Shown: positions 8,237-14,688 of the stretch, piece after piece
How the letters are laid out: every line of letters starts with the position of its first letter
Position numbering within the stretch: the stretch's first letter is position 1
From: Phycisphaerales bacterium UBA2266
GTDB lineage: Bacteria; Planctomycetota; Phycisphaerae; Sedimentisphaerales; Anaerobacaceae
Direction of reading: 5' to 3'
NCBI GenBank assembly: GCA_002347125.1
Contig: DDXG01000165.1
Coordinates: forward strand, 1-14,822
DNA length: 14,822 nt
The notes under the pieces: model-generated
Told to the model about the DNA's origin: nothing
What the model saw: only the letters and a program-made list of their open reading frames with translations
Databases searched by the model: none
Made by a program: the position numbers and the translations under genes

Positions 8237-9046
8237 CTATTTCTTGTTCTTGGTCTTCTTGGTTTTCGCGGGCGCCGTAGTCTTGTCTCGGACGGCCCTG
8301 GGTGCGGCTTTCTTCGTCTGTTTGGCGGCCCTGGGTGCGGTCTTCTCGACGGCCTTGGGGGCGGTTTCGTCGACGGCCCCGGGGGCGGCTTCCGCGGGCT
8401 GGGCCTGCTGGGGCTTTTCCGCCCCGGGTTTCTTCTTCGGCCTGGCGGATTCGGCGTGCTTTCTCAGCATGGTGTAGAACTCGTAGCCGTTCTTGGACGG
8501 GATCTGCTTGCTGAGGAAGCCTTCGATATCGGCCTCATCAGCCGACGGATGGACCGATCCGCTGTCCCTGAGGAAATCGATCATGGTCGGCGTCAGAGGT
8601 ATGGCATGGCCCTGAAAGGCCGTCAACATGCAGTAATCGACCACGTACCGGCTGAAGCCTTTGTATTTCTCCAGGGCTTGCTTGACCGGGCGTTTGCCGA
8701 GCTTCTTGAGGGCTTCGAGGCTGACCTTGTGATAGTCGTTGAAGATTGCGCCGAGGGTGGCGCCCAGGCGCACGCCGATCTCGACGGTCTCCGGCGTCGT
8801 GTGGCCGATGACCGATGCGATCTCCTCGGCGCGAGTCACCCGCAGCTCGTTCCAGTCCACGAAGTAATCGCGGAATCGCTTGTATGCCGCGTGCGCGGCG
8901 CTGTCGGTGAGGGTCTGGCTGAGGATTGCATAGATGACCGCCTCGACAGGCTCTTCATATACGAGATCCTCGACTTTCGGGTGCTGTGTCTTGAGAGTCC
9001 GATAGAGCTTCTGGATTTTGGGAGCGTACTTCTTGCTGTCTTTCAT
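8237..9046 (-). CDS. HhH-GPD (endonuclease III-fold) protein lacking catalytic residues, with Lys/Ala/Pro-rich tail
   Basis: 269 residues. Residues 27-195 follow the DNA glycosylase HhH-GPD fold: EAVIYAILSQTLTD (35-48) corresponds to the LSAQATD region of endonuclease III, and YKGFSRYVVDYCMLTAF (128-144) to its PGVGRKTANVVLNTAF hairpin. By this alignment the catalytic Lys position is Tyr134 and the catalytic Asp position falls in IPLTPTMI, with no Asp. The C-terminal four-cysteine iron-sulphur loop is absent (one Cys in the whole protein). Residues 202-269 are a low-complexity basic tail rich in K, A, P and T (TAPKAVEKTAPRAAKQ, ending KTKKTKNKK), reminiscent of histone H1-like tails. The gene starts 12 nt after the rbfA stop with GGTGA 5 nt before the ATG, so it is probably translated with rbfA. 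The fold call is fairly secure. I infer a DNA- or RNA-binding rather than enzymatic role. Confidence 0.83.
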   Translation of the reverse strand: MKDSKKYAPKIQKLYRTLKTQHPKVEDLVYEEPVEAVIYAILSQTLTDSAAHAAYKRFRDYFVDWNELRVTRAEEIASVIGHTTPETVEIGVRLGATLGAIFNDYHKVSLEALKKLGKRPVKQALEKYKGFSRYVVDYCMLTAFQGHAIPLTPTMIDFLRDSGSVHPSADEADIEGFLSKQIPSKNGYEFYTMLRKHAESARPKKKPGAEKPQQAQPAEAAPGAVDETAPKAVEKTAPRAAKQTKKAAPRAVRDKTTAPAKTKKTKNKK

Positions 9047-9058
9047 TGGTTCACCACT

Positions 9059-9481
9059 CTATGCCGGCGGCTCGACGGTGGACGAGGGCGCCGACGGCTC
9101 GGCCGGCTCGTCTTCGGGATGCCGGGCGTGTATTTCACTCATGGCCTGATCGATAAGCCGCATGGTCTCAAGCGTCTTCTTAAACTGCTCGTCCATCTCA
9201 AAATGGAGCACCGGGCAGAACTTGCTCTGAATCCTCGGGGCCAGCAGGGACTGGATACGACGTCGCGCATGCTGGATCGCCACAAACGTCAGCGCCTGCG
9301 CCTTCTCTTCGGCTCCGAAGATGCTCAGAAAGACATAAGCGTTTCTCAGGTCCGGCGAGACCTCCACCCGCGTCACACTGACGAAGCCCTGTATCCGCGG
9401 ATCCGACAGATGATGTAGGATGGCGTCACACACACCCTCTTTGATGATACGGGCGACTTTTTCCTGTCTTCTGCTTGCCAT
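9059..9481 (-). CDS. rbfA: 30S ribosome-binding factor A
   Basis: Single KH-domain factor that binds immature 30S subunits during 16S rRNA processing. 140 residues. The start at 9481 (MASRRQEKVARIIKE) matches the family N-terminus; a longer frame to 9583 would run back into infB and adds unconserved sequence. Recognisable blocks are LSDPRIQGFVSVTRVEVSPD (26-45), RNAYVFLSIFG (46-56), HARRRIQSLLAPRI (71-84) and the closing LHFEMDEQFKKTLE (92-105). The C-terminal 20 residues are acidic and Pro/Ser-rich and are probably disordered. It lies 52 nt after infB and 12 nt before the HhH-like gene. The Shine-Dalgarno is poor, and a stem-loop sits just upstream. The infB-rbfA order is the common bacterial arrangement, but truB, usually next, is replaced by the HhH gene. 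Confidence 0.96.
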   Translation of the reverse strand: MASRRQEKVARIIKEGVCDAILHHLSDPRIQGFVSVTRVEVSPDLRNAYVFLSIFGAEEKAQALTFVAIQHARRRIQSLLAPRIQSKFCPVLHFEMDEQFKKTLETMRLIDQAMSEIHARHPEDEPAEPSAPSSTVEPPA

Positions 9482-9500
9482 GGGCGGAGTCTTCTGCGAG

Positions 9501-9523
9501 GCGGCGCCACAATGTGTCGCCGC
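9501..9523 (-). repeat. Stem-loop between infB and rbfA
   Basis: GCGGCG (9501-9506) pairs with CGCCGC (9518-9523), followed by one mismatch and CAC/GTG with a 3-nt loop. It fills the middle of the 52-nt infB-rbfA gap and ends 19 nt before the rbfA start. It could be a processing or stability element, or it could modulate rbfA translation. There is no U-tract, so read-through is expected. Confidence 0.4.
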
Positions 9524-9533
9524 GGCGGACGGA

Positions 9534-12161
9534 TCAGAGTGTTCGGGCGACCTTGACAATCCTGTAGAATTCCAGCACGTCATCCGTCTTGAAATCGTCG
9601 AAGCCCGATATCTTGACGCCGCATTCGAGGCCGGCCTTGACTTCCCGGGCGTCGTCCTTGAAATGCTTGAGCGACTCCACGGTCATCTCGTCGCGAAGTA
9701 CGATATTGTCGCGGATCAGACGGACCTTCGCGTTCTTGGCCGCCAACCCGCTGCTGACATAGCATCCGGCGATGGTCCCGAGGCGGCTGACCTTGAAGAG
9801 CGTCCGCACGACGGCCCGGCCGAGCGTCTCTTCTTTCTCTTCGGGTTCGAGCATGCCGACCATCGCTTCGCGGAGGTCTTCGGTGATGCGGTAGATGATA
9901 TTGTACAGTCGGACATCGACGCCCTTGGCCTCGGCCAATCGGGCCACACTCTCGTCGCGGCTGACGTTGAATCCGATGATGATGGCGTTCGAGGCCTCGG
10001 CCAACACCACATCGCCCTCGGTGATGCCGCCGGGAGCGGCATGGAGGATGCTGACGCGCACCTCATCGGTGCTCAATTCCGCAAGATACTTGTTGAGGAC
10101 GTCGACGGACCCCTGAACGTCGGCCTTGACGATCAGCCGCAACTCCTGCGTCTTGCCGGCCTCGATCTGGCTGAAGAGGTTGGCCAGTGTGACCTGGGTC
10201 CTCTGGGCCAGCGTACTTTCCCGCTGGAGACTCTGCATCTCTTCAGCCGCCTCCTTGGCCCGGTTTACGTCGTCCAGGCAGAAGAACCGATCTCCCGCCA
10301 TGGGCACTTCGCTGAGGCCGACGATCTCGACGGGCGTGGAACTGGTGGCGCTCTTGATGCTCTTGCCCGTGCTGTTGCGTATGGCCTTGATGCGTCCATA
10401 CGTCGCCCCCGCCAGCACCACGTCGCCTTTCTTGAGGCACCCCTCCTTGATCAGAACGGTGGCCAGCGGACCCTGCTGAGCCGACATCCTGGCCTCGATC
10501 ACCCACCCGGTCGCCGGGATGGTGTCGTCGGCTTTCAGTTCGAGAAGCTCCGCCACATAGTCCAGCGTCTCCAGAAGGGTGTCCACGCCTTCGCCGGTTA
10601 CGGCGCTGGTCTTGACGACTTCGGTTTCTCCACCCCATTCGGTCGGTGTCAGGCCATGCTCTGAGAGTTCCGCGTAGATGCGGTTGATGTCGCATCCGGG
10701 CAGGTCGATCTTGTTGAGCGCCACGACGATAGCGACGCCCGCCGCCTTGCTGTGGGCGATGGCCTCGATGGTCTGGGGCATGACGCCGTCGTCGGCGGCG
10801 ACCGTCAGCACGACCACATCCGTCATGTTGGCCCCGCGGGCCCGCATCGCCGTAAAGGCCTCATGCCCCGGTGTATCGAGGAATGTGACCGTCTTGCCGC
10901 CCAGGGTGACCTGCGAGGCCCCGATGTGCTGGGTGATGCCTCCAGCCTCGCCGGCCGCCACGCTGGTGGTCCGGATCCTGTCGAGCAGGCTCGTTTTGCC
11001 GTGGTCAACGTGTCCGAGCATTGCGGCCACGATCGGGCGTCTCTTGAAATTGAGCCGCTCGCGGCTGTCGAACTCGTTGGTAATCTGGTCTTCCAGCGAG
11101 ACTCGCTTCTCAACGACCAGCTCCGTCTCGAATTCCAGCGCGATCAGTTCGGCCACTTCGGAAGAAATCATCTGGTTGGCCGTGGCCATCATGCCCTGTG
11201 TCATCAGACGGGTGATAATCTCGGTGATCTTCACACCCAAGGCTCCAGCCAGGCTCTTGACGGTGATTGGCTCGGTGATTGGCGTCTTGGTGGGTCTGGC
11301 CTGAGCGGCTGCTCGCTCGGCCTTTGTCGTGATCTTCCTCGTGGGTCTCAGACGCAACCCTTCGCCCGTGGCCGCGTCCAGTCGGGCGCGTCGCTCCTCA
11401 ATATCACGCTGGCGCCACTTGCCCCGGCCCTTGCGGCTCTCGTCTTCGGTCTCCACCACGCCTTCTTTGCGACGACCGTGGGTGCGGTCTTTTCTCTTCG
11501 GGGCGCCGCGTCTGGCCTTGGCCGCCGCATCCCCTGCGGCGGTCGAGGTCGCCAGGGGCTCGGTGGCCGGCTCGCCCGGCCGCCGCCTTCGGGCTCGAGG
11601 CTCGAAAACCGGTTCAGGAGCCTCGATACGGACAAGCTGCGGGCCCGTGAGTTTCGCCGGGGCCGGCCTCTCTAGCATCGGACCGGCCGGCATGATTGGC
11701 TCAGGTTCGGGCGCCGGTTCGGGTTCGGCCTGCGGTTCCGGTTCCGGCTCGGACACCGGCGCCGGGGCCGGTTCGGGTTCAACGATCGGCGGTTCCACAA
11801 CGGTTGCGCCCACATCGGGCTCCGCGACCGCCTCCACGGGCTCCTCTTCCGCAGCAACCGCCACATCGAGCGACTCCGCTGCGACCGACTCGGCGGCCTC
11901 GGCGGCAAGCTCGTCGGTCGTGGGAGTCCTGCGTTTCGGTCTCTTAACGCGCACCTTCTCCAGATTCACCTTCTCGGCGGTTTCAACGGTTGTGACGTTT
12001 TCGCCTTCCGAGAACCACTCGCGTATGGTTGCGGCCAGACCGGCGGAGATCGTGGCCATGTGGTTCCTGACGTCAAGCCCCTCGTCCTGACACTTCTTGA
12101 CAATCGCGGCGCTCTTGACGCCCAGTTCTTTTGCCAGAATGTATACTCTCGTGTTCGCCAA
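9534..12161 (-). CDS. infB: Translation initiation factor IF-2 (TTG start)
   Basis: GTPase that brings initiator fMet-tRNA to the 30S P site and promotes subunit joining. 875 residues. The codon at 12161 is TTG; the N-terminal IF2-N module (MANTRVYILAKELGVKSAAI) begins exactly here, the next in-frame Met is residue 35, and GGAG lies 7 nt upstream, so TTG is the best start. Residues 80-290 are a disordered linker: an Ala/Glu-rich part, a Glu-Pro repeat (about 122-155), then a basic Arg/Lys stretch. A second IF2-N-like segment is at about 298-345. The GTPase has G1 GHVDHGKT (383-390), G3 DTPGHE (429-434), G4 NKID (483-486) and G5 SA (519-520). The C-terminal beta barrel and fMet-tRNA binding domains are complete to ARTL. 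It lies 15 nt after nusA and is probably co-transcribed with it. Confidence 0.98.
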   Translation of the reverse strand: MANTRVYILAKELGVKSAAIVKKCQDEGLDVRNHMATISAGLAATIREWFSEGENVTTVETAEKVNLEKVRVKRPKRRTPTTDELAAEAAESVAAESLDVAVAAEEEPVEAVAEPDVGATVVEPPIVEPEPAPAPVSEPEPEPQAEPEPAPEPEPIMPAGPMLERPAPAKLTGPQLVRIEAPEPVFEPRARRRRPGEPATEPLATSTAAGDAAAKARRGAPKRKDRTHGRRKEGVVETEDESRKGRGKWRQRDIEERRARLDAATGEGLRLRPTRKITTKAERAAAQARPTKTPITEPITVKSLAGALGVKITEIITRLMTQGMMATANQMISSEVAELIALEFETELVVEKRVSLEDQITNEFDSRERLNFKRRPIVAAMLGHVDHGKTSLLDRIRTTSVAAGEAGGITQHIGASQVTLGGKTVTFLDTPGHEAFTAMRARGANMTDVVVLTVAADDGVMPQTIEAIAHSKAAGVAIVVALNKIDLPGCDINRIYAELSEHGLTPTEWGGETEVVKTSAVTGEGVDTLLETLDYVAELLELKADDTIPATGWVIEARMSAQQGPLATVLIKEGCLKKGDVVLAGATYGRIKAIRNSTGKSIKSATSSTPVEIVGLSEVPMAGDRFFCLDDVNRAKEAAEEMQSLQRESTLAQRTQVTLANLFSQIEAGKTQELRLIVKADVQGSVDVLNKYLAELSTDEVRVSILHAAPGGITEGDVVLAEASNAIIIGFNVSRDESVARLAEAKGVDVRLYNIIYRITEDLREAMVGMLEPEEKEETLGRAVVRTLFKVSRLGTIAGCYVSSGLAAKNAKVRLIRDNIVLRDEMTVESLKHFKDDAREVKAGLECGVKISGFDDFKTDDVLEFYRIVKVARTL

Positions 12162-12172
12162 GGAAGGTCTCC
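12159..12172 (-). promoter_or_regulatory. infB ribosome binding site and TTG start codon
   Basis: In the 15-nt gap between nusA and infB, minus-strand GGAG (12169-12172) is followed by a 7-nt spacer and TTG (12159-12161). The position of this RBS, directly after the nusA stop, and the match of the downstream protein to the conserved IF2 N-terminus fix the start. A rare initiator on an abundant factor suggests deliberate dampening of translation or coupling to nusA. Confidence 0.75.
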
Positions 12173-12176
12173 GGAA

Positions 12177-13403
12177 TTACTGCTGAGGTTCTGTCTCAGT
12201 CGCCTCTGCCTGCCTGGCGAGTTGCCGGGCCGCCTGATTCTGTTCGGACTCGGCCGCAATCCGTTTGGCCGTTTGCTCGGCCGCTTCGACAAGGGCGTCG
12301 GCGAGCGTTTCACTAAGCCCCAACTCCGTAATGAGGGGCTCGGGCCCCACTTCATCCAGGTCGAGTACGCTGATGACTCCCAATGCAATCAGGCGGTCCA
12401 CCACATTCTCGCCGGCCCCTTCCACACTCTTGACGCAATTCGTCAGGTGCTCGATGCCTTGATTGTATTCCTGCGGCGTCAGGATGTCGATATCCCAACC
12501 GCTCAGCCGCGCTGCCAGTCGCACATTCTGTCCGTGCTTGCCGATGGCCAGGCTCAACTGGTCTTCATCGACGACCACGGTGGCCCGTCCGAGCTCGAAG
12601 CAAAGAGCGATCTCGCTGACCTTGGCGGGCATCAGGGCATTGGCCACCAGCACCTGCGACGACTCGTTCCATCGGACGATGTCGATCTTCTCGCCGCTGA
12701 GTTCCTCAACGATGTTCTTGATTCGGCTGCCCCGCACGCCCACGCAGGCCCCGACCGGATCGACCTTCTCGTCCAGACTGGTGACCGCCACCTTGGAGCG
12801 ATAGCCCGCCTCCCGGGCCAGCGTCTTGATCTCAATAATCCCTTCGCTGATCTCGGGGACCTCGGCCTCAAAAAGCCGGCGGATGAAGTCCGGGTGCGTC
12901 CGCGACAGAATGATGCGCACCTGGCTGGTAGTGTCCTTGACGTCGAGAATGAGGCAACGGACCCGTTCGCCGGGCCGGTGTGTCTGGCCGGTAATCTGCT
13001 CGCTCCGCGGCAGGTAGGCCTCCGTCCAATGGTCGATATTCACGATCAGCGTGCCGCTTTCATATCGAACGGCTATCCCGCTGATCAGTTCGCCCCTTCG
13101 CTGATAGAACTCGGAGTAGATGCTGTCCCGCTCATCGGCTCGTATCTTTTGCGTCATTACCTGCCGGGCGGTCTGGGCGGAGATGCGTCCGAGCTGGCGG
13201 ATGTCGATGGGTTGGGCGTTTCGCGTTGCGAGGACTTGCCCGCTCGAACGGTCAATCTTGACGATTATCTCGCTCTCCAGATCGCCGAAATGCTTACGAA
13301 CAGCCGACACCATCGCTTCTTCGAGGTCGAGGAAGATGGCCTCTTTGTCGATGTTCTTGTCGCGCGAGATGTTCTCGACGATTCTCAACAGGTCCTGATT
13401 CAT
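12177..13403 (-). CDS. nusA: Transcription termination/antitermination factor NusA
   Basis: Binds RNA polymerase and nascent RNA, promoting pausing and intrinsic termination and taking part in antitermination. 408 residues. The N-terminal domain (1-105) begins with MNQDLLRIVENISRDKNID, the family start. The S1 domain spans about 106-170 (ELISGIAVRYESGTLIVNI). KH1 contains DPVGACVGVRGSRIKNIVEEL (215-235) and KH2 contains DQLSLAIGKHGQNVRLAARL (281-300). Residues 324-376 hold one helix-hairpin-helix acidic-repeat-like unit (SVEGAGENVVDRLIALG...ELGLSETLADAL), fewer than the two of E. coli. A Gln/Ala/Glu-rich tail ends at 408. It is the first gene of the cluster, without rimP in front. The Shine-Dalgarno is weak (AAGTGA 6 nt upstream). 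The leader carries an intrinsic terminator, so expression is probably controlled by attenuation. Confidence 0.98.
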   Translation of the reverse strand: MNQDLLRIVENISRDKNIDKEAIFLDLEEAMVSAVRKHFGDLESEIIVKIDRSSGQVLATRNAQPIDIRQLGRISAQTARQVMTQKIRADERDSIYSEFYQRRGELISGIAVRYESGTLIVNIDHWTEAYLPRSEQITGQTHRPGERVRCLILDVKDTTSQVRIILSRTHPDFIRRLFEAEVPEISEGIIEIKTLAREAGYRSKVAVTSLDEKVDPVGACVGVRGSRIKNIVEELSGEKIDIVRWNESSQVLVANALMPAKVSEIALCFELGRATVVVDEDQLSLAIGKHGQNVRLAARLSGWDIDILTPQEYNQGIEHLTNCVKSVEGAGENVVDRLIALGVISVLDLDEVGPEPLITELGLSETLADALVEAAEQTAKRIAAESEQNQAARQLARQAEATETEPQQ

Positions 13404-13453
13404 GCTTGTTCACTTTCTTTCTAGCCTGCTGCCGCGGCCGAGGCCCCGATCCG

Positions 13454-13610
13454 GGTTTCCACGCAACCAAAAAAAAGTGGAAACCAGGGGGCAGGTTTCC
13501 ACATCGCAAAACGTCTTACATAGCGCTGTTGCAACCGTTCCGCTACGCTACATCGGCCGCCTCCAAAAAGAAGAAACCATCTTTTCGGTTGCGACGCAAA
13601 CGCGGAAACC
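13454..13610 (-). promoter_or_regulatory. Putative transcription attenuator of the nusA operon
   Basis: Reading the minus strand there are four alternating segments. Segment 1, GGTTTCCGC (13602-13610), can pair with segment 2, GTGGAAACC (13494-13502), over 9 bp with one G-U. Inside that pairing a second 7-bp helix, GCAACCG (13586-13592) with CGGTTGC (13531-13537), is nested. Segment 2 can instead pair perfectly with segment 3, GGTTTCCAC (13477-13485), forming the terminator. Segment 4, GTGGAAACC (13454-13462), can pair with segment 3 after read-through. The 1:2 and 2:3 pairings exclude each other, the logic of an antiterminator and a terminator. The pairings are seen in the sequence; the regulatory role is inferred. 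Confidence 0.55.
13469..13502 (-). terminator. Intrinsic terminator in the nusA leader
   Basis: On the minus strand GTGGAAACC, an 8-nt loop TGCCCCCT and GGTTTCCAC form a perfect 9-bp stem (13477-13502), followed at once by eight T (13469-13476). This is a canonical Rho-independent terminator directed toward nusA, whose ATG lies about 65 nt further on. No promoter is visible between it and nusA, so the operon must be transcribed through it. It could alternatively end a small RNA or a long 3' UTR of the gene at 13950-14648. Confidence 0.85.
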
Positions 13611-13666
13611 GAGAATACCAAGCCACCACTTGCGCAGAAGCATAACTGTGCCGGTCTGTCATCAAC

Positions 13667-13702
13667 CTACCGACCACTGTTCGTCAATCCTGTAACCATC
13701 AT
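13667..13702 (-). CDS. Possible 11-residue leader peptide
   Basis: A minus-strand ATG at 13702 is preceded by AAGAGG with a 5-nt spacer and opens MMVTGLTNSGR followed by TAG. It would lie in the nusA leader, about 55 nt after the proposed promoter and about 60 nt before attenuator segment 1. The start codon sits in a small hairpin (AACCA/TGGTT). The peptide has no run of a single amino acid, so it does not resemble a classical amino-acid attenuator. Chance occurrence is likely enough that I give it low confidence. Confidence 0.2.
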   Translation of the reverse strand: MMVTGLTNSGR

Positions 13703-13762
13703 GGTTGCCTCTTTGCGTTCTGGTCTTGTTCCGGCAGCCGTTCATCTATTGCCGAACACAAA

Positions 13763-13791
13763 ATACTAATCGTCGAACCCGATAAGAGCAA
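13763..13791 (-). promoter_or_regulatory. Candidate promoter for the nusA operon or a leader RNA
   Basis: Minus-strand TTGCTC (13786-13791), a 17-nt spacer and TAGTAT (13763-13768) match the consensus boxes 3/6 and 4/6 with ideal spacing. It lies in the AT-rich part of the leader. An AATAATTATT palindrome overlaps the -35 box. From here to the terminator would be an RNA of about 290 nt. The boxes are weak, so this is a position estimate rather than a firm call. Confidence 0.3.
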
Positions 13792-13820
13792 TAATTATTT
13801 CGCTAAAAATGCGCATTTTT
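13790..13820. repeat. Two AT-rich palindromes (operator-like)
   Basis: AATAATTATT (13790-13799) and AAAAATGCGCATTTTT (13805-13820) are both perfect palindromes, 5 bp apart, and the first overlaps the candidate -35 box. A 16-bp perfect palindrome is uncommon in GC-rich DNA. Symmetry and location suggest a binding site for a dimeric regulator or a nucleoid protein. As RNA, the second would leave almost no loop. Confidence 0.45.
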
Positions 13821-13917
13821 CCATCCCCTGGCTTGCCGACCGAAGAATGGCCGCAAAAACATAAGGTCCGGATAAATAAGGCTTTACAACATTGGAAAGC
13901 GGCCCGGCGGTTCAGCA

Positions 13918-13933
13918 GGCCCGAAATCGGGCC
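13918..13933 (-). terminator. Hairpin after the membrane-anchored protein gene
   Basis: GGCCCG-4 nt-CGGGCC is a perfect 6-bp GC stem starting 17 nt after the stop codon at 13950. No T-run follows on the minus strand. Its position suggests a 3'-end or weak terminator element for that gene, making the downstream nusA cluster a separate transcription unit. Confidence 0.4.
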
Positions 13934-13949
13934 GATCACTGCCTGGGGC

Positions 13950-14648
13950 CTACCGGGTGGGCGCGAAACGCACGACGAGTTTTCCGCGGTCAGCCGAGAC
14001 GGCCTGGACGCGGACTTTCTTGTCCTCGGCCTTGATGACCGGGTCGAAGGCCTCGGCGCCGAGCAGTCCGGCCGCCAGTTTCGCCCGCCATTGCTCGGCG
14101 TCGACCACCCCTTCGGCCACTCGCTGCTCGTACATCTGGCCTGCGATGAACCTGGCGATGGGCGTCAGGGCCATAGACCCCACCTTGACCTTACTGACAT
14201 GGAGGCTCATCATGCCCTGGGCGTCGATCCTGGGCTCGACCGCAATAGTGACGATGAATTCAAAGCCCTTGACGTCCGCGGTGGCCATGAAAACGGCCAT
14301 CCCGTCCTCGAAAACAACCACCGGGCAGTACAGACTCACATCATTGGCCTGCTCGAACCAGTCGGCGATGGCCTGGTTGAGCCGGTCCTGGTCTACCACG
14401 AAATCGAACGGGTCCTGCATCTGGGCCCCGTTGTAGAAATCGCTGGACAGGCGAGTCAGATACGGGTGTACCTGCCCGGGTTCGTACGCCGCCGGGTCGA
14501 TCGGCGAAGGTCTGTACGACGACGGCGCATGGACCAGCAAGCCAATCACCACCGCCGCCACGGTCATATCGACCGCCAGCCAGACGAGCAGTTTCTTCTT
14601 TCGGGACCGCTTCTTCGGCGGATTTCTCGGTTTTTCTTCTTTCGTCAT
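13950..14648 (-). CDS. Membrane-anchored protein of unknown function
   Basis: 232 residues, not recognised. The N-terminus is strongly basic (KPRNPPKKRSRKKK, 6-19) followed by one hydrophobic segment (LLVWLAVDMTVAAVVIGLLV, 20-39), which suggests a signal anchor with the basic end in the cytoplasm and residues 40-232 outside. The soluble part has alternating strands and helices: DQDRLNQAIADWFEQAN (86-102) and SKVKVGSMALTPIARFIAGQM (152-172). The phrase LHVSKVKVGSMALTPI loosely recalls the YpmS/DUF2140 style of anchored lipid-binding-like proteins, but this is only a resemblance. No catalytic motif is visible; the soluble part has one Cys. The ATG at 14648 is supported by a good promoter 40-70 nt upstream; the Shine-Dalgarno is poor. 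It precedes the nusA leader on the same strand. Confidence 0.85.
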   Translation of the reverse strand: MTKEEKPRNPPKKRSRKKKLLVWLAVDMTVAAVVIGLLVHAPSSYRPSPIDPAAYEPGQVHPYLTRLSSDFYNGAQMQDPFDFVVDQDRLNQAIADWFEQANDVSLYCPVVVFEDGMAVFMATADVKGFEFIVTIAVEPRIDAQGMMSLHVSKVKVGSMALTPIARFIAGQMYEQRVAEGVVDAEQWRAKLAAGLLGAEAFDPVIKAEDKKVRVQAVSADRGKLVVRFAPTR

Positions 14649-14688
14649 AACTGCAGCGAGTTCTCTGTTGCATCAACGAGGCTCCAAG

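Larger units (their letters stand above)
13404..13949 (-). other. 546-bp non-coding leader upstream of nusA
   Basis: No convincing protein gene is seen here. The stretch from about 13640 to 13900 is clearly AT-richer than the flanking genes and holds palindromes and a possible promoter. The stretch from 13454 to 13610 is dense in complementary segments built on GGAAACC/GGTTTCC and GCAACCG/CGGTTGC. The region ends with an intrinsic terminator pointing toward nusA. I looked for tRNA, tmRNA, SRP RNA, RNase P, 6S and common riboswitch signatures by eye and recognised none. It may be a long regulated 5' leader, or encode a small RNA of about 290 nt. Confidence 0.6.

Noticed and set aside
7247..9418. 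Long plus-strand open frame antisense to hisG, the HhH gene and rbfA
   Set aside because: It lies opposite three genes with clear family matches, has low-complexity Gly/Asp/Leu composition and resembles no protein. GC-rich codon usage on the other strand produces such frames.
11690..11800. Repetitive GGTTCGGG-type DNA in infB
   Set aside because: It encodes the Glu-Pro repeat of the IF2 linker, a common disordered segment, not a separate repeat element.
12060..13424. Plus-strand open frame of 454 codons antisense to nusA
   Set aside because: A shadow of nusA, whose S1 and KH motifs are unmistakable on the minus strand.
13421..13621. Minus-strand 66-codon frame in the nusA leader
   Set aside because: It begins at TTG without a Shine-Dalgarno, reads through the terminator hairpin and U-tract and has odd Trp/Phe/Arg composition. 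RNA structure explains the sequence better.
13763..13790. GGGTTCGA on the minus strand resembling a tRNA T-loop
   Set aside because: The flanking bases do not form the 5-bp T-stem and no acceptor or anticodon arms are found around it.
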